Notes under the pieces: generated by a model | Told to the model about the DNA's origin: nothing | Database searches by the model: none | The model's input: only the letters and a program-made list of their open reading frames with translations | Origin: Streptomyces nigrescens | Lineage (GTDB): Bacteria; Actinomycetota; Actinomycetes; Streptomycetales; Streptomycetaceae | Direction: 5' to 3' | DNA length: 64,000 nucleotides | Assembly: GCA_024349765.1 (NCBI GenBank) | Contig: AP026073.1 | Location: 1,240,001-1,304,000 of the forward strand | Program-made: the position numbers and the translations under genes | Shown: in pieces, positions 17,076 through 26,267 of the stretch | Numbering within the stretch: position 1 is the first letter of the stretch | Layout: every line of letters begins with the position of its first letter

Positions 17076-19808
17076 TCAGGCGTCGCCGCCGGCCTCACCC
17101 GCGTCGGCGGCCGCGACGTCCAGGAGCTGGTAGCGGTCGATGGCCTGCTTCAGCAGGGAGCGGTCGACCTTGCCCTCCTTGGCGAGCTCGGTGAGCACGC
17201 TCAGGACGATGGACTGCGCGTCGATGTGGAAGAAGCGACGGGCCGCGCCACGGGTGTCCGCGAAGCCGAAGCCGTCGGCGCCCAGCGACTGGTACGTACC
17301 CGGGACCCAGCGGGAGATCTGGTCCGGGACGGCACGCATCCAGTCCGAGACCGCGACCTTCGGGCCCTCGGCGCCCTGGAGCTTCTGCGTCACGTACGGG
17401 ACGCGCTGCTCCTCCTCCGGGTGCAGCAGGTTGTGCTCCTCGACGTCCACCGCCTCGCGGCGCAGCTCGTTCCAGGAGGTCGCCGACCACACATCGGCCT
17501 TGACGTTCCACTCGTCCGCGAGGATCTGCTGGGCCTCGACCGCCCACGGCACCGCGACGCCGGAGGCGAGGATCTGGGCCGCGTGCTCGCCCTTCTCGCC
17601 GGCCTTGATGCGGTGCAGACCCTTGAGGATGCCCTCGACGTCGACGTCGGCTGGCTCCGCGGGGTGCTGGATCGGCTCGTTGTAGACGGTCAGGTAGTAG
17701 AAGACGTCCTCGGCGTTCTCGCCGTACATCCGCCGCAGACCGTCCTTGACGATGTGCGCGATCTCGTAACCGTAGGCCGGGTCGTAGGCGACACAGGCCG
17801 GGTTCGTCGAGGCCAGCAGCTGGGAGTGGCCGTCGGCGTGCTGGAGGCCCTCACCGGTCAGCGTCGTACGACCCGCGGTCGCGCCGAGCACGAAACCGCG
17901 CGCGAGCTGGTCGGCCATCTGCCAGAACTGGTCACCGGTGCGCTGGAACCCGAACATCGAGTAGAAGACGTAGACCGGGATCAGCGGCTCGCCGTGCGTG
18001 GCATAGGCGGAGCCCGCCGCGATCAGCGAGGCCGTGCAGCCCGCCTCGGTGATGCCGTCGTGCAGCATCTGGCCGGTCGGCGACTCCTTGTAGGCCAGGA
18101 GCAGTTCGCGGTCCACCGACTCGTACTGCTGGCCCAGCGGGTTGTAGATCTTGGCCGACGGGAAGAACGCGTCCATGCCGAAGGTCCGGTACTCGTCGGG
18201 CGCGATCGGCACGAAGCGCTTGCCGATCTCCTTGTCCCGCATGAGGTCCTTCAGGATGCGGACGAACGCCATGGTCGTGGCGATCTTCTGCTGGCCCGAG
18301 CCCTTCTTGGCGCCCGCGTAGGCCTTGTCGTCCGGCAGCTGCAGCGGCTCGGCGCGCACGACACGGGTGGGTACGTACCCGCCCAGCGCCTTGCGGCGGT
18401 CGTGCATGTACTGGATCTCTTCGGAGTTCCGGCCCGGGTGGTAGTACGGCGGCAGGCCGTCCTCCAGGTCCTTGTCCGGGATCGGCAGGTGCAGCCGGTC
18501 GCGGAAGCCCTTGAGGTCCTCGACCGTCAGCTTCTTCATCTGGTGGGTCGCGTTGCGGCCCTCGAAGTTCGGGCCGAGCGTCCAGCCCTTGACGGTCTGC
18601 GCGAGGATCACGGTCGGCTGGCCCTTGTGCGCCTTGGCCGCCGCATAGGCCGCGTAGATCTTCTTGTGGTCGTGACCGCCGCGGCCCAGGTGCAGGATCT
18701 GGTCGTCGGTCATGTTCTCGACCATCTTCCGCAGACGGTGGTCGTCGCCGAAGAAGTGCTCGCGGATGTACGAGCCGGTCTCGGTCGCGTACGTCTGGAA
18801 CTGGCCGTCGGGGGTGCTGTTGAGCTTGTTGACCAGGATGCCGTCGCGGTCCTGCGCGAGCAGCGGGTCCCAGCTGCGGTCCCAGACCAGCTTGATGACG
18901 TTCCAGCCGGCGCCGCGGAACTGCGACTCCAGCTCCTGCATGATCTTGCCGTTGCCGCGGACCGGGCCGTCCAGGCGCTGCAGGTTGCAGTTGACGACGA
19001 AGGTCAGGTTGTCCAGGCCCTCGCGGGCGGCGATGGACAGCTGGCCGAGCGACTCGGGCTCGTCCATCTCGCCGTCGCCGAGGTAGGCCCACACGTGCGA
19101 CTTGGAGGTGTCGGCGATGCCGCGGGCCTCCATGTAGCGGTTCATCCGGGCCTGGTAGATCGCGCCGAGCGGGCCGAGGCCCATCGAGACGGTCGGGAAC
19201 TCCCAGAAGTCCGGCATCAGCCGCGGGTGCGGGTAGCTGGACAGACCGTTGGGGGCCTTGGACTTCTCCTGGCGGAAGGCGTCCAGCTGGGCCTCGGACA
19301 GCCGGTCGAGGAGGAACGCGCGGGCGTAGACACCGGGCGAGGCGTGGCCCTGGAAGAAGATCTGGTCGCCGCCGTCACCCTCGTCCTTGCCCCGGAAGAA
19401 GTGGTTGAAGCCCACGTCGTAGAGGGAGGCGGAGGACGCGAAGGTGGCGATGTGACCGCCGACGCCGATGCCGGGGCGCTGGGCGCGGGACACCATGACG
19501 GCGGCGTTCCACCGGGTCGCGTTGAGGACCTTGCGCTCGATCTCCTCGTTGCCGGGGAAGAACGGCTCGTCCTTGGTCGCGATGGTGTTGACGTAGTCCG
19601 TGCTGCGCATCTCCGGCACGGCCACGCGCTTCTCGCGGGCCCGCTCGATCAGCCGGAGCATGAGATAGCGGGCACGTTCCCGGCCTCGCTCGTCGACGGC
19701 CGCGTCGAGCGAGTCGAGCCATTCCTGGGTCTCTTCGGGATCGAAGTCCGGGACCTGGCTGGGAAGGCCGCCAATGATGATCGGGTTTCGATCGGATCCG
19801 GAAGCCAC
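17076..19808 (-). CDS. aceE: Pyruvate dehydrogenase E1 component, homodimeric (AceE)
   Basis: The thiamine-diphosphate-dependent subunit that decarboxylates pyruvate and acetylates the E2 lipoyl domain. At 910 residues it matches the single-chain AceE type. The ThDP-binding motif GDGEMDEPE...NCN lies at about 240-275, preceded by the HGxxSPG-like segment [11 protein letters not shown] near 147. The start is GTG 19808 with AAGGAA ahead. E2 and E3 genes are not in the window. It is divergent from DUF3052 across a 519-base gap, which suggests complex regulation. Confidence 0.97.
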   Translation of the reverse strand: MASGSDRNPIIIGGLPSQVPDFDPEETQEWLDSLDAAVDERGRERARYLMLRLIERAREKRVAVPEMRSTDYVNTIATKDEPFFPGNEEIERKVLNATRWNAAVMVSRAQRPGIGVGGHIATFASSASLYDVGFNHFFRGKDEGDGGDQIFFQGHASPGVYARAFLLDRLSEAQLDAFRQEKSKAPNGLSSYPHPRLMPDFWEFPTVSMGLGPLGAIYQARMNRYMEARGIADTSKSHVWAYLGDGEMDEPESLGQLSIAAREGLDNLTFVVNCNLQRLDGPVRGNGKIMQELESQFRGAGWNVIKLVWDRSWDPLLAQDRDGILVNKLNSTPDGQFQTYATETGSYIREHFFGDDHRLRKMVENMTDDQILHLGRGGHDHKKIYAAYAAAKAHKGQPTVILAQTVKGWTLGPNFEGRNATHQMKKLTVEDLKGFRDRLHLPIPDKDLEDGLPPYYHPGRNSEEIQYMHDRRKALGGYVPTRVVRAEPLQLPDDKAYAGAKKGSGQQKIATTMAFVRILKDLMRDKEIGKRFVPIAPDEYRTFGMDAFFPSAKIYNPLGQQYESVDRELLLAYKESPTGQMLHDGITEAGCTASLIAAGSAYATHGEPLIPVYVFYSMFGFQRTGDQFWQMADQLARGFVLGATAGRTTLTGEGLQHADGHSQLLASTNPACVAYDPAYGYEIAHIVKDGLRRMYGENAEDVFYYLTVYNEPIQHPAEPADVDVEGILKGLHRIKAGEKGEHAAQILASGVAVPWAVEAQQILADEWNVKADVWSATSWNELRREAVDVEEHNLLHPEEEQRVPYVTQKLQGAEGPKVAVSDWMRAVPDQISRWVPGTYQSLGADGFGFADTRGAARRFFHIDAQSIVLSVLTELAKEGKVDRSLLKQAIDRYQLLDVAAADAGEAGGDA

Positions 19809-20327
19809 GCTGTTCCTTCGTGTTCGGGTCGTGTCGTGCTCCGCACGTTATTCATGCCGTGCACGGGACGAATGCTGTCTCTGCCTTGGTGTCGCGCCGT
19901 CTTCCATCGTGTACCGAGCCACAGCGATACGTCACCTCTACCGATGGGTAACCATCCGCTGAGAGATGGCGCTGAAAGGGCCGATTTCTCGCGTCGGCCA
20001 AATCGCAACCATACGCCCATGCGGAAAGTGCTTCGCGTACGGACGTACGCCCTCCGAAATGAGATCCGGTACCGGGCCCGGCCACCCCCCGAAGGGACCA
20101 GTCACGCGCGACTACCCGATAAACCCCGCAGAACGCTGTGGTGTGAATCACTTCACCCTGTCTTCCGGGGGTCGCGGTTGCGGCGAGACGCCGCCAAACG
20201 TCACCGTTTCGGCGGTCTGGACCGCCGGGTACTTGCGCGATCCGCCCGGCCCGTGTGGACTACGCCCAATGCTCCGCGCACGCGCGGGGTCCCCGAGCAT
20301 TTTCCGAAACATGACAGGAGGCAATCC
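19809..20327. promoter_or_regulatory. 519-base divergent regulatory region, aceE / DUF3052
   Basis: No gene is seen. It holds the promoters of aceE (leftward) and DUF3052 (rightward). An imperfect dyad GATGG-gtaa-CCATC lies at 19943-19956, on the aceE side. It is less GC-biased than its flanks, with several short AT pockets. No riboswitch recognised. Confidence 0.5.
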
Positions 20328-20759
20328 GTGAGCGCGACCGCGGACCACGCGGAGGAGCGGACCAACCCTGCCGCCAGGCTGGGGTTCGAGCCCGGACAGG
20401 TGGTCCAGGAGATCGGCTACGACGATGACGTCGATCAGGATCTCCGCGAAGCCATTGAGACCGTGATCGGCCAGGATCTCGTCGACGAGGACTACGACGA
20501 TGTGGCCGACGTCGTTCTGCTGTGGTTCCGCGATGAAGACGGCGACCTCACGGACGCGCTGGTGGATGCCATCGGTCTGATCGACGAGGGCGGCCAGATC
20601 TGGCTGATGACGCCCAAGACCGGCCGTGACGGCTACATCGAGCCCAGCGACATCAACGAAGCCGCGCAGACCGCGGGCCTGTCGCAGACCCGGAGCATCA
20701 ACGCGGGCAAGGACTGGACGGGCAGCCGGCTGGTCACGCCCAAGTCCGGCAAGCGCTGA
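20328..20759 (+). CDS. DUF3052 family protein
   Basis: A 143-residue acidic actinobacterial protein, start GTG 20328 behind a perfect AGGAGG (20316-20321). The N-terminus (LGFEPGQVVQEIGYDDDVD) and the centre (DVVLLWFRDEDGDLTDAL) match DUF3052, conserved next to aceE in Streptomyces. No catalytic motif is evident and its role is unknown; the linkage suggests involvement in stress or central metabolism. A strong hairpin terminator follows. Confidence 0.88.
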   Translation: MSATADHAEERTNPAARLGFEPGQVVQEIGYDDDVDQDLREAIETVIGQDLVDEDYDDVADVVLLWFRDEDGDLTDALVDAIGLIDEGGQIWLMTPKTGRDGYIEPSDINEAAQTAGLSQTRSINAGKDWTGSRLVTPKSGKR

Positions 20760-20780
20760 GCCGCAGCCCCTCACTCGCCA

Positions 20781-20816
20781 CCGAGCCCCCTCCGCCCTGT
20801 TCCGGAGGGGGCTCGG
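20781..20816 (+). terminator. Terminator after DUF3052
   Basis: A perfect 14-bp stem, CCGAGCCCCCTCCG (20781-20794) with 20803-20816, and an 8-base loop. Confidence 0.85.
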
Positions 20817-20903
20817 ACCCGTTCAGGTCGGGTCCCCGGAGGGGTGCCCCGGCGCGTAGGGTGGTCGCGTTCTGTAGAGCGTGAGCGGAAGGGAAGCACC
20901 CCC

Positions 20904-21362
20904 ATGGCGATCGAGGTCGGCACGAAGGCTCCGGATTTCGAGCTGAAGAACCAGCACGGCGAGCTGGTCAAGCTCTCCGACTTCCGCGGCGAGAAGGCCG
21001 TCGTCCTCCTCTTCTACCCGTTCGCCTTCACCGGCGTGTGCACCGGCGAGCTGTGCGCCCTCCGCGACGAGCTGCCGAAGTTCGTCAACGACGACGTCCA
21101 GCTGCTGGCCGTCTCCAACGACTCCCCCTTCTCGCTGCGCATCTTCGCCGAGCAGGAGGGCCTGGAGTACCCGCTGCTGTCGGACTTCTGGCCGCACGGC
21201 GAGGCCTCCCGCGCCTACGGCGTCTTCGACGAGGAGAAGGGCTGCGCGGTGCGCGGCACCTTCGTCATCGACAAGGAGGGCGTGGTCCGCTGGACGGTCG
21301 TCAACGGCCTGCCCGACGCCCGCGACCTGAACGACTACGTCAAGGCCCTCGAAACCCTCTGA
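20904..21362 (+). CDS. Peroxiredoxin (AhpE/Bcp type)
   Basis: A 152-residue thiol peroxidase that reduces peroxides in the cytoplasm. The peroxidatic Cys46 lies in FTGVCTGELC; Cys51, five residues later, could serve as resolving cysteine as in atypical 2-Cys Bcp proteins. The ATG at 20904 (MAIEVGTKAPDFEL) follows a GGAAGGGAAG ribosome site. It sits between DUF3052 and the Ter locus, in line with an oxidative or envelope stress neighbourhood. Confidence 0.92.
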   Translation: MAIEVGTKAPDFELKNQHGELVKLSDFRGEKAVVLLFYPFAFTGVCTGELCALRDELPKFVNDDVQLLAVSNDSPFSLRIFAEQEGLEYPLLSDFWPHGEASRAYGVFDEEKGCAVRGTFVIDKEGVVRWTVVNGLPDARDLNDYVKALETL

Positions 21363-21436
21363 GCCGGGGCGCTCTCCCACCCGCCGGTCCCGCCGCGCCG
21401 ACATCCGCACCGATCCGGGTGCGATATCTGCAATCG

Positions 21437-21466
21437 GTGGGAACCGGTCACTAGGATCAATTCGTT
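21437..21466 (+). promoter_or_regulatory. ECF-like promoter of the first ter genes
   Basis: GTGGGAACC (21437-21445), 17 bases, then CGTT (21463-21466). The same GGAACC-N17-CGT arrangement occurs ahead of the hpcH-like gene at 26166-26195. A housekeeping-type TAGGAT (21452-21457) lies inside the spacer, so the sigma factor is uncertain. Confidence 0.45.
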
Positions 21467-21531
21467 GATCCGATGCCATGCACGATGGGGGCGCAAATCT
21501 TTACGTACCCCTCGAATCTACGGGAGGACTC

Positions 21532-22107
21532 GTGGGAGTCAGCCTCAGCAAGGGCGGCAACGTCTCGCTGACGAAGGAAGCCCCCAATCTGACCGCGGTC
21601 GTCGTCGGTCTGGGCTGGGACGCGCGTACCACCACCGGTACGGACTTCGACCTGGACGCCAGCGCCCTGCTGACGAACGACCAGGGCAAGGTGGCCAACG
21701 ACCAGAACTTCGTGTTCTTCAACAACCTGAAGAGCCCGGACGGTTCGGTCGAACACACCGGTGACAACATCACCGGCGAGGGCGAGGGCGACGACGAGCA
21801 GATCAAGGTGAACCTCGCCGCCGTGCCGGCCGATGTCGCCAAGATCGTCTTCCCGGTGTCGATCTACGACGCCGAGACCCGCCAGCAGAGTTTCGGCCAG
21901 GTCCGCAACGCCTTCATCCGCGTGGTCAACCAGGCCGACGACAAGGAGCTGGCGCGCTACGACCTGAGCGAGGACGCCTCGACCGAGACCGCCATGGTCT
22001 TCGGCGAGCTGTACCGCAACGGCGCGGAGTGGAAGTTCCGCGCCATCGGCCAGGGCTACGCCTCCGGCCTGCGCGGCATCGCCCAGGACTTCGGCGTCAA
22101 CGTCTGA
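21532..22107 (+). CDS. TerD-family stress protein (copy 1)
   Basis: A 191-residue TerD-domain protein. It shows the two calcium-binding signatures of the family: [20 protein letters not shown] near 31-50 and [17 protein letters not shown] near 80-96. It ends with [17 protein letters not shown]. Start GTG 21532 has GGGAGG just ahead. TerD proteins associate with the membrane protein TerC in a calcium-dependent stress complex; in Streptomyces they affect differentiation and tellurite tolerance. It is followed by a close paralogue and a TerC-like gene. Confidence 0.93.
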   Translation: MGVSLSKGGNVSLTKEAPNLTAVVVGLGWDARTTTGTDFDLDASALLTNDQGKVANDQNFVFFNNLKSPDGSVEHTGDNITGEGEGDDEQIKVNLAAVPADVAKIVFPVSIYDAETRQQSFGQVRNAFIRVVNQADDKELARYDLSEDASTETAMVFGELYRNGAEWKFRAIGQGYASGLRGIAQDFGVNV

Positions 22108-22134
22108 TCGGCCCCGAGCCGATCGCCGACGTTC

Positions 22135-22168
22135 GGCCGGGCAGCGCCGCCGCGGTGGCCGCCCGGCC
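22135..22168 (+). terminator. Hairpin between the two terD genes
   Basis: GGCCGGGC (22135-22142) pairs with GCCCGGCC (22161-22168), with partial inner pairing. It may terminate or attenuate transcription between the paralogues. Confidence 0.5.
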
Positions 22169-22286
22169 AGGAGAGTGACCGCGCCCGGCGCCGTACGCCC
22201 CGTCCGGGGAGTGCGGCGCCGGGCGCGCGTGAAGGACCCGGGCCGCGCCAGGGCGGGCCCGTATGACACCGGGGAGGAAGCGAACG

Positions 22287-22862
22287 ATGAGTGTCACGCT
22301 CGCCAAGGGGGGCAACGTCTCCCTGTCCAAGGCCGCGCCGAATCTCACCCAGATCATGGTCGGCCTCGGCTGGGACGCGCGGTCCACGACCGGCGCACCC
22401 TTCGACCTCGACGCCAGCGCGCTGCTGTGCCGGGAGGGCCGGGTGCTGGGCGACGAGTACTTCGTCTTCTACAACAACCTCAAGAGCCCCGAGGGCTCCG
22501 TCGAGCACACCGGTGACAACCTCACCGGTGAGGGCGAGGGCGACGACGAGTCGATCCTGGTGGACCTCTCGCAGGTCCCCGAGCAGGTCGACAAGATCGT
22601 CTTTCCGGTCTCGATCCATGAGGCGGATCTGAGGGGCCAGAGTTTCGGCCAGGTCAGCAATGCTTTCATCCGAATCGTCAATCAGGCCGACGGCAGTGAA
22701 CTCGCCCGTTACGACCTGAGCGAGGACGCGTCGAGCGAAACCGCGATGATCTTCGGTGAGGTGTACCGCTACAACGGCGAATGGAAGTTCCGGGCGGTAG
22801 GACAGGGGTACGCGTCGGGTCTGCGGGGCATCGCTCTAGACTTCGGGGTCAACGTTTCGTAA
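22287..22862 (+). CDS. TerD-family stress protein (copy 2)
   Basis: A 191-residue TerD-domain protein of the same length as copy 1 and highly similar in the [26 protein letters not shown] and [10 protein letters not shown] segments. ATG 22287 follows a GGGGAGGAAG ribosome site. Tandem terD paralogues directly upstream of a TerC-like membrane protein are typical of actinobacterial Ter loci. The two copies probably arose by duplication, and their calcium-binding residues are intact in both. Confidence 0.93.
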   Translation: MSVTLAKGGNVSLSKAAPNLTQIMVGLGWDARSTTGAPFDLDASALLCREGRVLGDEYFVFYNNLKSPEGSVEHTGDNLTGEGEGDDESILVDLSQVPEQVDKIVFPVSIHEADLRGQSFGQVSNAFIRIVNQADGSELARYDLSEDASSETAMIFGEVYRYNGEWKFRAVGQGYASGLRGIALDFGVNVS

Positions 22863-22914
22863 AGCGCCGCGCGCTGCGCGCGGGGGACCCACACAGCGAG
22901 GGATTGGGTAGGCA

Positions 22915-24057
22915 GTGCTCCTGAAAACCTTTGGCTGGTCGTTCGCCATCACGGTGGTCGGTCTCGCCTTGGCCGGCGTGCTCTGGGGGTGGCAGGGGCT
23001 CGCGATTGTCGGGATCCTGTCCGTTCTGGAGATCTCGCTCTCGTTCGACAACGCCGTCATCAACGCAGGCATCCTGCGCAAGATGAACGCCTTCTGGCAG
23101 AAGATCTTCCTTACCGTCGGCATCCTTATCGCCGTGTTCGGTATGCGGCTGGTCTTCCCGGTCGTCATCGTCGCGATCACCGCGAAGCTGGGGCCGATCG
23201 AGGCGGTCAAGCTCGCCCTCAACGACAAGGTGCACTACCAGGAGCTGGTCACCAGCGCCCACCCGGCCATCGCGGCCTTCGGCGGGATGTTCCTGCTGAT
23301 GATCTTCCTCGACTTCATCTTCGAGGAGCGCGACTACAAGTGGCTCTCCTGGATCGAGAAGCCGATGGCCAAGATGGGCAAGCTCGACATGCTCTCCGTG
23401 ATCATCGCGCTGGTCGCCCTGCTGGTGAGCGCGATGACGGTGGCGACGAACGTCGCGCACGGCGGTGGTGACAAGACCGCCACGGTCCTGCTGTCCGGCG
23501 TCGCGGGCCTGATCACGTACCTCGTCGTCGGCGGCATCTCGGGCTACTTCGAGGGCAAGCTGGAGGAGGACGACGAGGACGAGGACGGCGAGGAGGCCAC
23601 CGCGGCCGCCGCGACGCCCGCGACGAAGGGCGCCGGCTCGGCGCTCGGCCTGGCCGGCAAGGCCGCGTTCTTCATGTTCCTCTACCTCGAGGTCATCGAC
23701 GCGTCCTTCTCCTTCGACGGCGTCATCAGCTCGTTCGCCATCACCAACGACATCTTCATGATGGCGCTGGGCCTGGGCATCGGCGCGATGTACATCCGCT
23801 CGCTGACGGTCTTCCTGGTCCGCAAGGGCACCCTCGACGACTACGTCTACCTGGAGCACGGCGCGCACTACGCCATCGGCGCGCTCGCCGTCATCCTGCT
23901 CGCCTCGATCAAGTACGAGATCCCCGACGTCGTCACCGGCATGATCGGCGTGGCGCTGATCGGCCTCTCGTTCGCCTCGTCGGTGATCCGCAACCGGCGC
24001 GAGGGCAAGCCGGGCGACACCTCCGGAGCCGAACAGGAAGTCGTGTCCGGAGTGTGA
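22915..24057 (+). CDS. TerC-like DUF475 integral membrane protein
   Basis: A 380-residue membrane protein of the DUF475/TerC group, likely metal-ion linked. About nine hydrophobic helices are seen. The membrane acidic motifs EISLSFDNAVINAG (about 38-51) and EVIDASFSFDGV (about 260-271) are the duplicated TerC signatures. A very acidic cytoplasmic loop of Glu and Asp lies near 217-230. Start GTG 22915. TerC forms the membrane hub of the Ter complex, so it likely works with the two TerD proteins just upstream. Confidence 0.9.
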   Translation: MLLKTFGWSFAITVVGLALAGVLWGWQGLAIVGILSVLEISLSFDNAVINAGILRKMNAFWQKIFLTVGILIAVFGMRLVFPVVIVAITAKLGPIEAVKLALNDKVHYQELVTSAHPAIAAFGGMFLLMIFLDFIFEERDYKWLSWIEKPMAKMGKLDMLSVIIALVALLVSAMTVATNVAHGGGDKTATVLLSGVAGLITYLVVGGISGYFEGKLEEDDEDEDGEEATAAAATPATKGAGSALGLAGKAAFFMFLYLEVIDASFSFDGVISSFAITNDIFMMALGLGIGAMYIRSLTVFLVRKGTLDDYVYLEHGAHYAIGALAVILLASIKYEIPDVVTGMIGVALIGLSFASSVIRNRREGKPGDTSGAEQEVVSGV

Positions 24058-24084
24058 CGCGGGTCTGATTGAGGAACGCTCTCT

Positions 24085-24123
24085 GCGGGGCGGCCATGGG
24101 GTATGGACCCCGGGCCGCCCCGC
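24085..24123 (+). terminator. Terminator after the TerC-like gene
   Basis: An 11-bp outer stem (24085-24095 with 24113-24123) and a 5-bp inner stem GGGGT/ACCCC around a tetraloop form one long hairpin. Confidence 0.75.
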
Positions 24124-24155
24124 GGTAATTGGGGCCGAACAATGGGGTGGGCAAG

Positions 24156-24899
24156 GTGTCGTTCCTGGGGAACCTGTGGCGCGGTGGCGCCCAGAAGTAC
24201 GACTTCGACAGCGGCGGGGCGTCGTACGTCGTCGAGCTGACGAAACGCAGTCCGGTCATCTCGCTGACCAAGCAGGGCGCGGCGGCCGGGCATCTGCGGG
24301 TCAATCTGCACTGGCAGATGCGGACCTCCGACTTCCACGAGCGGGTCGGGCAGGGCAGGGGCGGGCTGCTGCGGCACCCGGGCAAGCTGTTCAAGCCCGA
24401 GATCGTCCAGGCGCAGGGACCGGCCGTGGTCAACGTCGACCTGGACCTGGCCTGCCTGTACGAGCTGAAGGACGGCACCAAGGGCGTGGTGCAGCCGCTG
24501 GGCAACTTCCTCGGCGACCTCAACGGCCCGCCGTTCGTCCAGCTCAGCGGCGACGACCGGTTCGGTTCGGGCTCCGGCGAGACGCTGTACATCAACCTGG
24601 ACCACCGCGACGAGATCAAGCGGTTACTGATCTTCGTCTACATCTACGACGGCACACCGGCCTTCGACCGCACGCATGCGGTCGTGACGCTCTATCCCAG
24701 CAGCGGACCGCGGGTGGAGGTCAAGCTCGACGAGCGGGCGCCGCAGGCCCGGTCCTGCGCGATCTTCACGCTGGAGAACGCCAAGGGCGAGCTCACGGTG
24801 CGCCGCGAGGTCAAGTACGTCTACGGCTTCCAGGCGGAGCTCGACCGGCTGTACGGCTGGGGGCTCCAGTGGGGGCGCGGGTACAAGTCCAAGGTCTGA
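24156..24899 (+). CDS. TerA-like tellurium resistance protein
   Basis: A 247-residue TerA/TerD superfamily protein. Characteristic segments are VVNVDLDLACLYELKDGTKG, VQLSGDDRFGSGSGETLYIN and the end YGFQAELDRLYGWGLQWGRGY. Start GTG 24156 gives VSFLGNLWRGG, the start I expect for this family; GTG 24147 is an alternative. It is separated from the TerC-like gene by a terminator and is convergent with a TerD-domain gene, so it probably has its own promoter or relies on read-through. Confidence 0.88.
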   Translation: MSFLGNLWRGGAQKYDFDSGGASYVVELTKRSPVISLTKQGAAAGHLRVNLHWQMRTSDFHERVGQGRGGLLRHPGKLFKPEIVQAQGPAVVNVDLDLACLYELKDGTKGVVQPLGNFLGDLNGPPFVQLSGDDRFGSGSGETLYINLDHRDEIKRLLIFVYIYDGTPAFDRTHAVVTLYPSSGPRVEVKLDERAPQARSCAIFTLENAKGELTVRREVKYVYGFQAELDRLYGWGLQWGRGYKSKV

Positions 24900-24930
24900 C
24901 CCGCACCCCGCCCGGTCGGCCGGCCGTCGG

Positions 24931-26049
24931 CTACCGGCGCTGGAACTGGGGGCCCTGCGGCGGCAGCACGAAGGACGGGTCCGGCGCGGGGTACTGCTGG
25001 GTCGGGTAGCCGTACGCCGGGGCCGGGGGCGGCGGTTGCTGCGGATAGCCGTACGCGGGCGGCTGCTGCGGTGCGTACTGCGGCGGCGGGCCCGGGTAGC
25101 CGTAGCCGGGCTGGGCCGGGGGCTGGGTGGGCGGCGGCGGGACGTGCGCCGGGTAGCCGTAACCGCCGCCGGTCGTCGGCGCGGCCGCGGGTGCCTGGGG
25201 TGCGGCGCCGGGCGGCGGCAGCGGAGCGGCCGAGAACGGCTCGGGCATCGCGTCCGCCACGTGCTGGGTGACGGCCTCCGGGTCCGCCAGCGGGTAGCTC
25301 TCCGCGTCCGCCGCGGCTCCCGGGCCGGACGCCCCTTCGGGCCAGGTGCTCGGGGGCGGGGTGACGGCGTCGGCAGGGGCCGGCTCGCTCCGCGGGGACG
25401 GGGCGACCGCCGTCGTGGCGTCCGAGGCGGACGACGCCGCTTCCGGTGCTGCCGCGGGGGCCGTTGCCCCGGCATCCGCGGGCGCGTCGCCGCCGGCCGC
25501 GCCGTCGTTGTCCTCCACCGAGATGCCGAACTCGGTCGCCAGGCCCGTCAGGCCGCTCTCGTACCCCTGCCCCAGGGCGCGGAACTTCCAGGACTCGGCA
25601 CGGCGGTACAACTCCCCGCAGATCAGGGCGGTCTCGTCGCCGGTCTCGGGCTCCACGTCGAAAACCGCGATCGGCTCACCGTCGCCCGCAGCCGCGTCGT
25701 ACAGCAGCACCCGCAGGTCGGCTACGCCCGCGAAGGCACCGCCGTCGGACGATGCGGCCAGTACGACCCGGTCGATCGACGGATCCAGTCCGGCCAGGTC
25801 CGCCTCGATGGTTTCGGCCAGACTTTCGTCGAGCCGGGCCTTGGGCAGATGCCGCACCAGACCGCTGGGATGCCGCGGCTGGTTGTAGAAGACGAAGTCC
25901 TCGTCGGAACGCACGCGCCCCTCGGGCCCCACCAGCAGTGCCGAGGCATCGACGTCGGGGACGTCGGCGCCGGGTGTCCAGCGCAGGACGGCCCGGACGG
26001 CCGTGGCGTCGAGGGGTACGTTCGACCCTTTCAACATCGCGTGCGTCAT
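24931..26049 (-). CDS. TerD-domain protein with long Pro/Tyr/Gly-rich tail
   Basis: A 372-residue protein. An N-terminal TerD-like domain (1-180; GLATEFGISVED marks its end) is followed by an Ala/Pro-rich linker and a low-complexity C-terminal tail rich in YGYP and QQPP repeats (about 280-365). In relatives such tails act as flexible, possibly self-associating regions. Start ATG 26049 after AGGCAGGA. It is the only leftward gene of the Ter locus and is divergent from the hpcH-like gene. Confidence 0.88.
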   Translation of the reverse strand: MTHAMLKGSNVPLDATAVRAVLRWTPGADVPDVDASALLVGPEGRVRSDEDFVFYNQPRHPSGLVRHLPKARLDESLAETIEADLAGLDPSIDRVVLAASSDGGAFAGVADLRVLLYDAAAGDGEPIAVFDVEPETGDETALICGELYRRAESWKFRALGQGYESGLTGLATEFGISVEDNDGAAGGDAPADAGATAPAAAPEAASSASDATTAVAPSPRSEPAPADAVTPPPSTWPEGASGPGAAADAESYPLADPEAVTQHVADAMPEPFSAAPLPPPGAAPQAPAAAPTTGGGYGYPAHVPPPPTQPPAQPGYGYPGPPPQYAPQQPPAYGYPQQPPPPAPAYGYPTQQYPAPDPSFVLPPQGPQFQRR

Positions 26050-26165
26050 GCCGCAATCCTGCCTTCCCGGAGGTGGCAGGGACAACGCGGGGCACGCGAG
26101 CCGGTGCGTCGGGCGTCCGTCCCGACACCCGGGCGCCTCACGAGGGTTACGTGATTTTCACGCCC

Positions 26166-26195
26166 GTGGGAACCAACCCCACCCCCACAGACGTA
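26166..26195 (+). promoter_or_regulatory. ECF-like promoter of the hpcH-PRT-HAD operon
   Basis: GTGGGAACC (26166-26174), 17 bases, then CGTA (26192-26195). This is the same layout as at 21437-21466, suggesting one sigma factor co-regulates both halves of the Ter locus. Confidence 0.45.
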
Positions 26196-26267
26196 CGATT
26201 ACCGGCTGGATCCAGACAGCGAGACGCAGCGGGGGTGCCCGGGTCCCGCAGGTAATCGGGGAGTTAT

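Noticed and set aside
16455-20759. A rightward frame of 1434 codons across aceE
   Set aside because: It is the antisense of aceE; only the end (from 20328) is the real DUF3052 gene with a perfect AGGAGG site.
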